Assembly: GCF_003945385.1 (NCBI RefSeq)
Contig: NZ_AP018920.1
Location: 5,580,001 to 5,644,000, forward strand
Source: Pseudonocardia autotrophica
Lineage (GTDB): Bacteria; Actinomycetota; Actinomycetes; Mycobacteriales; Pseudonocardiaceae
Reading direction: 5' to 3'
Length of the DNA stretch: 64,000 nt
Shown here: in pieces, positions 62,927 to 64,000 of the stretch
Position numbering within the stretch: the stretch's first letter is position 1
How the letters are laid out: each line of letters opens with the position of its first letter
Made by a program: the position numbers and the translations under genes
The notes under the pieces: model-generated
The model's input: only the letters and a program-made list of their open reading frames with translations
Databases searched by the model: none
What the model was told of the DNA's origin: nothing

Positions 62927-63873
62927 CGGGCCGCCCCCATCGGGTCGGCCACGTCGATCCCGCCGCTGACGGCGCGGAACACCTCGTCCAATCCGGCCTC
63001 GGTGGCGCGCAGCCGGTGCAGCCGGACTCCGGCCTCCAGCGCCCAGCCGGTCAGCGTGTACGTCGCGCGGGTCAGGTCCTCGGCCTCCAGCCGCAGCGTG
63101 GTGCGGCCCTGCCCGGCCGGCGCGGTGCTCAGGCCCGGCATCCGCGGCGGCGGCACCCCCGGGTCCAGCTCGGCGGTGACGGCGGCGGGCCGGCTGGCCA
63201 GCACCGCCTCCAGCGTCCCGGCGACGGCGACCCGGCCGGCGTGCATGATCGCCAGCCGGTCGGCGAGCGCCTCCACCTCCTCCAGGTAGTGCGTGGTCAG
63301 GACGACCGCGGCGCCGCCGGCACGCATCCGCCGGACCATCGACCACAGCACCCGGCGCGACTCCGGGTCCAGACCGGTGGTGGGCTCGTCCATGATCACC
63401 AGTTCGGGTCCGCCCCAGGTGGCGGTGGCGATGTCGAGCCGGCGCCGCTCACCACCGGAGAGTTTCCCGACGGCCACGTCCCGCCGGTGGGCGAGATCGA
63501 CCCGGGAGATGCAGTCGTCGACGTCGTCGGTGCGGCTGGAGAGCGCGGCCGTCATCCGGACGGTCTCGGCGACGGTCAGCTCGGCCAGGAACCCGGCCTG
63601 CTGCAGGACGGCGCCGGTCCGGCGGCGGACGGCACGCCCCGCCGTGACCGGGTCGAGCCCGAACAGCCGGACCGTGCCGGTGCCGGGCCTGCGGAACCCC
63701 TGGACCAGCTCCAGCGTCGTCGTCTTGCCCGCGCCGTTGGTCCCCAGCAGCCCGAAGACCTCTCCGGCGTGCACGACCAGGTCGACGCCGTCGACCGCGA
63801 CGGTCCCGCCGTAGCGGAAACCGAGGTCGTGCACCTCGATCACCGGCTCGCCGGGGGTGCCCCGACCCCTCAC
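62923..63873 (-). CDS. ABC exporter ATP-binding protein (DrrA-like)
   Basis: A 316-residue ATPase: Walker A GTNGAGKTTT near residue 45, Q loop VLQQAGFL, signature LSGGERRRLDIA near 140, Walker B LVIMDEPTTGLDPES and the H loop TTHYLEEVEALADR. A C-terminal domain of about 90 residues follows, as in DrrA/CcmA-type drug exporters. GTG at 63873 overlaps the stop of the small leader ORF in a GTGA, so it depends on that ORF's translation. Confidence 0.92.
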   Translation of the reverse strand: MRGRGTPGEPVIEVHDLGFRYGGTVAVDGVDLVVHAGEVFGLLGTNGAGKTTTLELVQGFRRPGTGTVRLFGLDPVTAGRAVRRRTGAVLQQAGFLAELTVAETVRMTAALSSRTDDVDDCISRVDLAHRRDVAVGKLSGGERRRLDIATATWGGPELVIMDEPTTGLDPESRRVLWSMVRRMRAGGAAVVLTTHYLEEVEALADRLAIMHAGRVAVAGTLEAVLASRPAAVTAELDPGVPPPRMPGLSTAPAGQGRTTLRLEAEDLTRATYTLTGWALEAGVRLHRLRATEAGLDEVFRAVSGGIDVADPMGAAR

Positions 63874-63935
63874 CGGGGCACCTCCACGTCGCCTGCGGCC
63901 GGCCCGAGCCGGTGCGTGTCGATCGGTGTCTGCAT
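63870..63935 (-). CDS. 21-codon leader ORF upstream of the ABC exporter
   Basis: A small frame starting MQTPIDTHRLG, too short for normal gene finders. Its ATG at 63935 has a strong GGGGAGGA ribosome site 5 bases upstream, better than anything before the ATPase GTG, and its stop overlaps that GTG by 4 bases. It contains no run of rare or special codons. It may be a translated coupling leader or the real N-terminal region of a control system. Upstream of 63935 the window ends after 65 bases. Confidence 0.6.
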   Translation of the reverse strand: MQTPIDTHRLGPAAGDVEVPR

Positions 63936-64000
63936 CGTGGTCCTCCCCCGGTCCTGTGCTGCCCGTCGAGGATCTCCGCCCCGGGGAGGGGGTCAGTAGG

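Overview
The window is about 64 kb of very GC-rich DNA (roughly 70% or more by eye) with many GTG starts, strong GC bias at third codon positions and 4-base stop/start overlaps. The gene set is actinobacterial: CofC for coenzyme F420, an HU protein with a long Ala/Lys/Pro tail, an NdgR-type IclR gene beside leuCD, a Nudix plus histidine-phosphatase protein, a GPP34 protein, an XRE-DUF5753 regulator and an LCP ligase. A member of the Pseudonocardiaceae such as Pseudonocardia fits, but this is inferred from content and composition; no search was run.

1-4058: nucleotide-sugar supply. A UDP-glucose 6-dehydrogenase is cut by the window edge. Next come all four dTDP-L-rhamnose genes, with rmlB-rmlC on the minus strand and rmlD-rmlA on the plus strand. 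A PhoD-like phosphatase and a GPP34 protein follow (4071-6771).

6969-26067: a cell-surface polysaccharide locus and the most unusual part of the window. Eight plus-strand genes (6969-15571), every junction a 4-base overlap, encode a membrane NDP-sugar dehydratase, a sugar aminotransferase, an initiating phosphoglycosyl transferase, a GNAT acyltransferase, a formyltransferase, a luciferase-like monooxygenase, a stand-alone adenylating enzyme and a carrier protein. The last two resemble DltA and DltC, but no DltB or DltD is present. The locus continues with a GT4 glycosyltransferase, a Wzx-like flippase and a Wzy-like polymerase (minus strand), a Wzz-like protein with a degenerate kinase domain, a GH123-like (DUF4091) lipoprotein, a deacetylase, and an overlapping pair of fold-III PLP decarboxylase and ATP-grasp ligase. 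It reads as a Wzx/Wzy-type exopolysaccharide carrying an amino sugar with an unusual N-acyl group.

26123-37091: a SAF-domain oxidoreductase and a second RmlC-like epimerase, an ABC1/AarF kinase-like protein, an iron-uptake pair (binding lipoprotein and siderophore-interacting reductase) opposite a TetR gene, an XRE regulator, glucose-1-phosphate cytidylyltransferase (rfbF) and an LCP glycopolymer ligase.

37368-46942: two small Cys-rich proteins, an HNH nuclease, and a self-contained catabolic locus (phosphotriesterase-like lactonase, GntP symporter, class III aminotransferase, GntR regulator) with two matching palindromic operators. A trans-sulfuration enzyme, gpsA and plsC follow.

47143-63935: mainly housekeeping genes: cofC, ppk, a MutT1-like hydrolase, a DUF559 protein, the HU protein, leuDC with ndgR, a membrane-anchored Hsp70-like protein, three tRNA genes downstream of gltX, an EthD-like protein, leuB and an ABC exporter preceded by a 21-codon leader ORF. 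I saw no insertion sequence, prophage, CRISPR array or rRNA.
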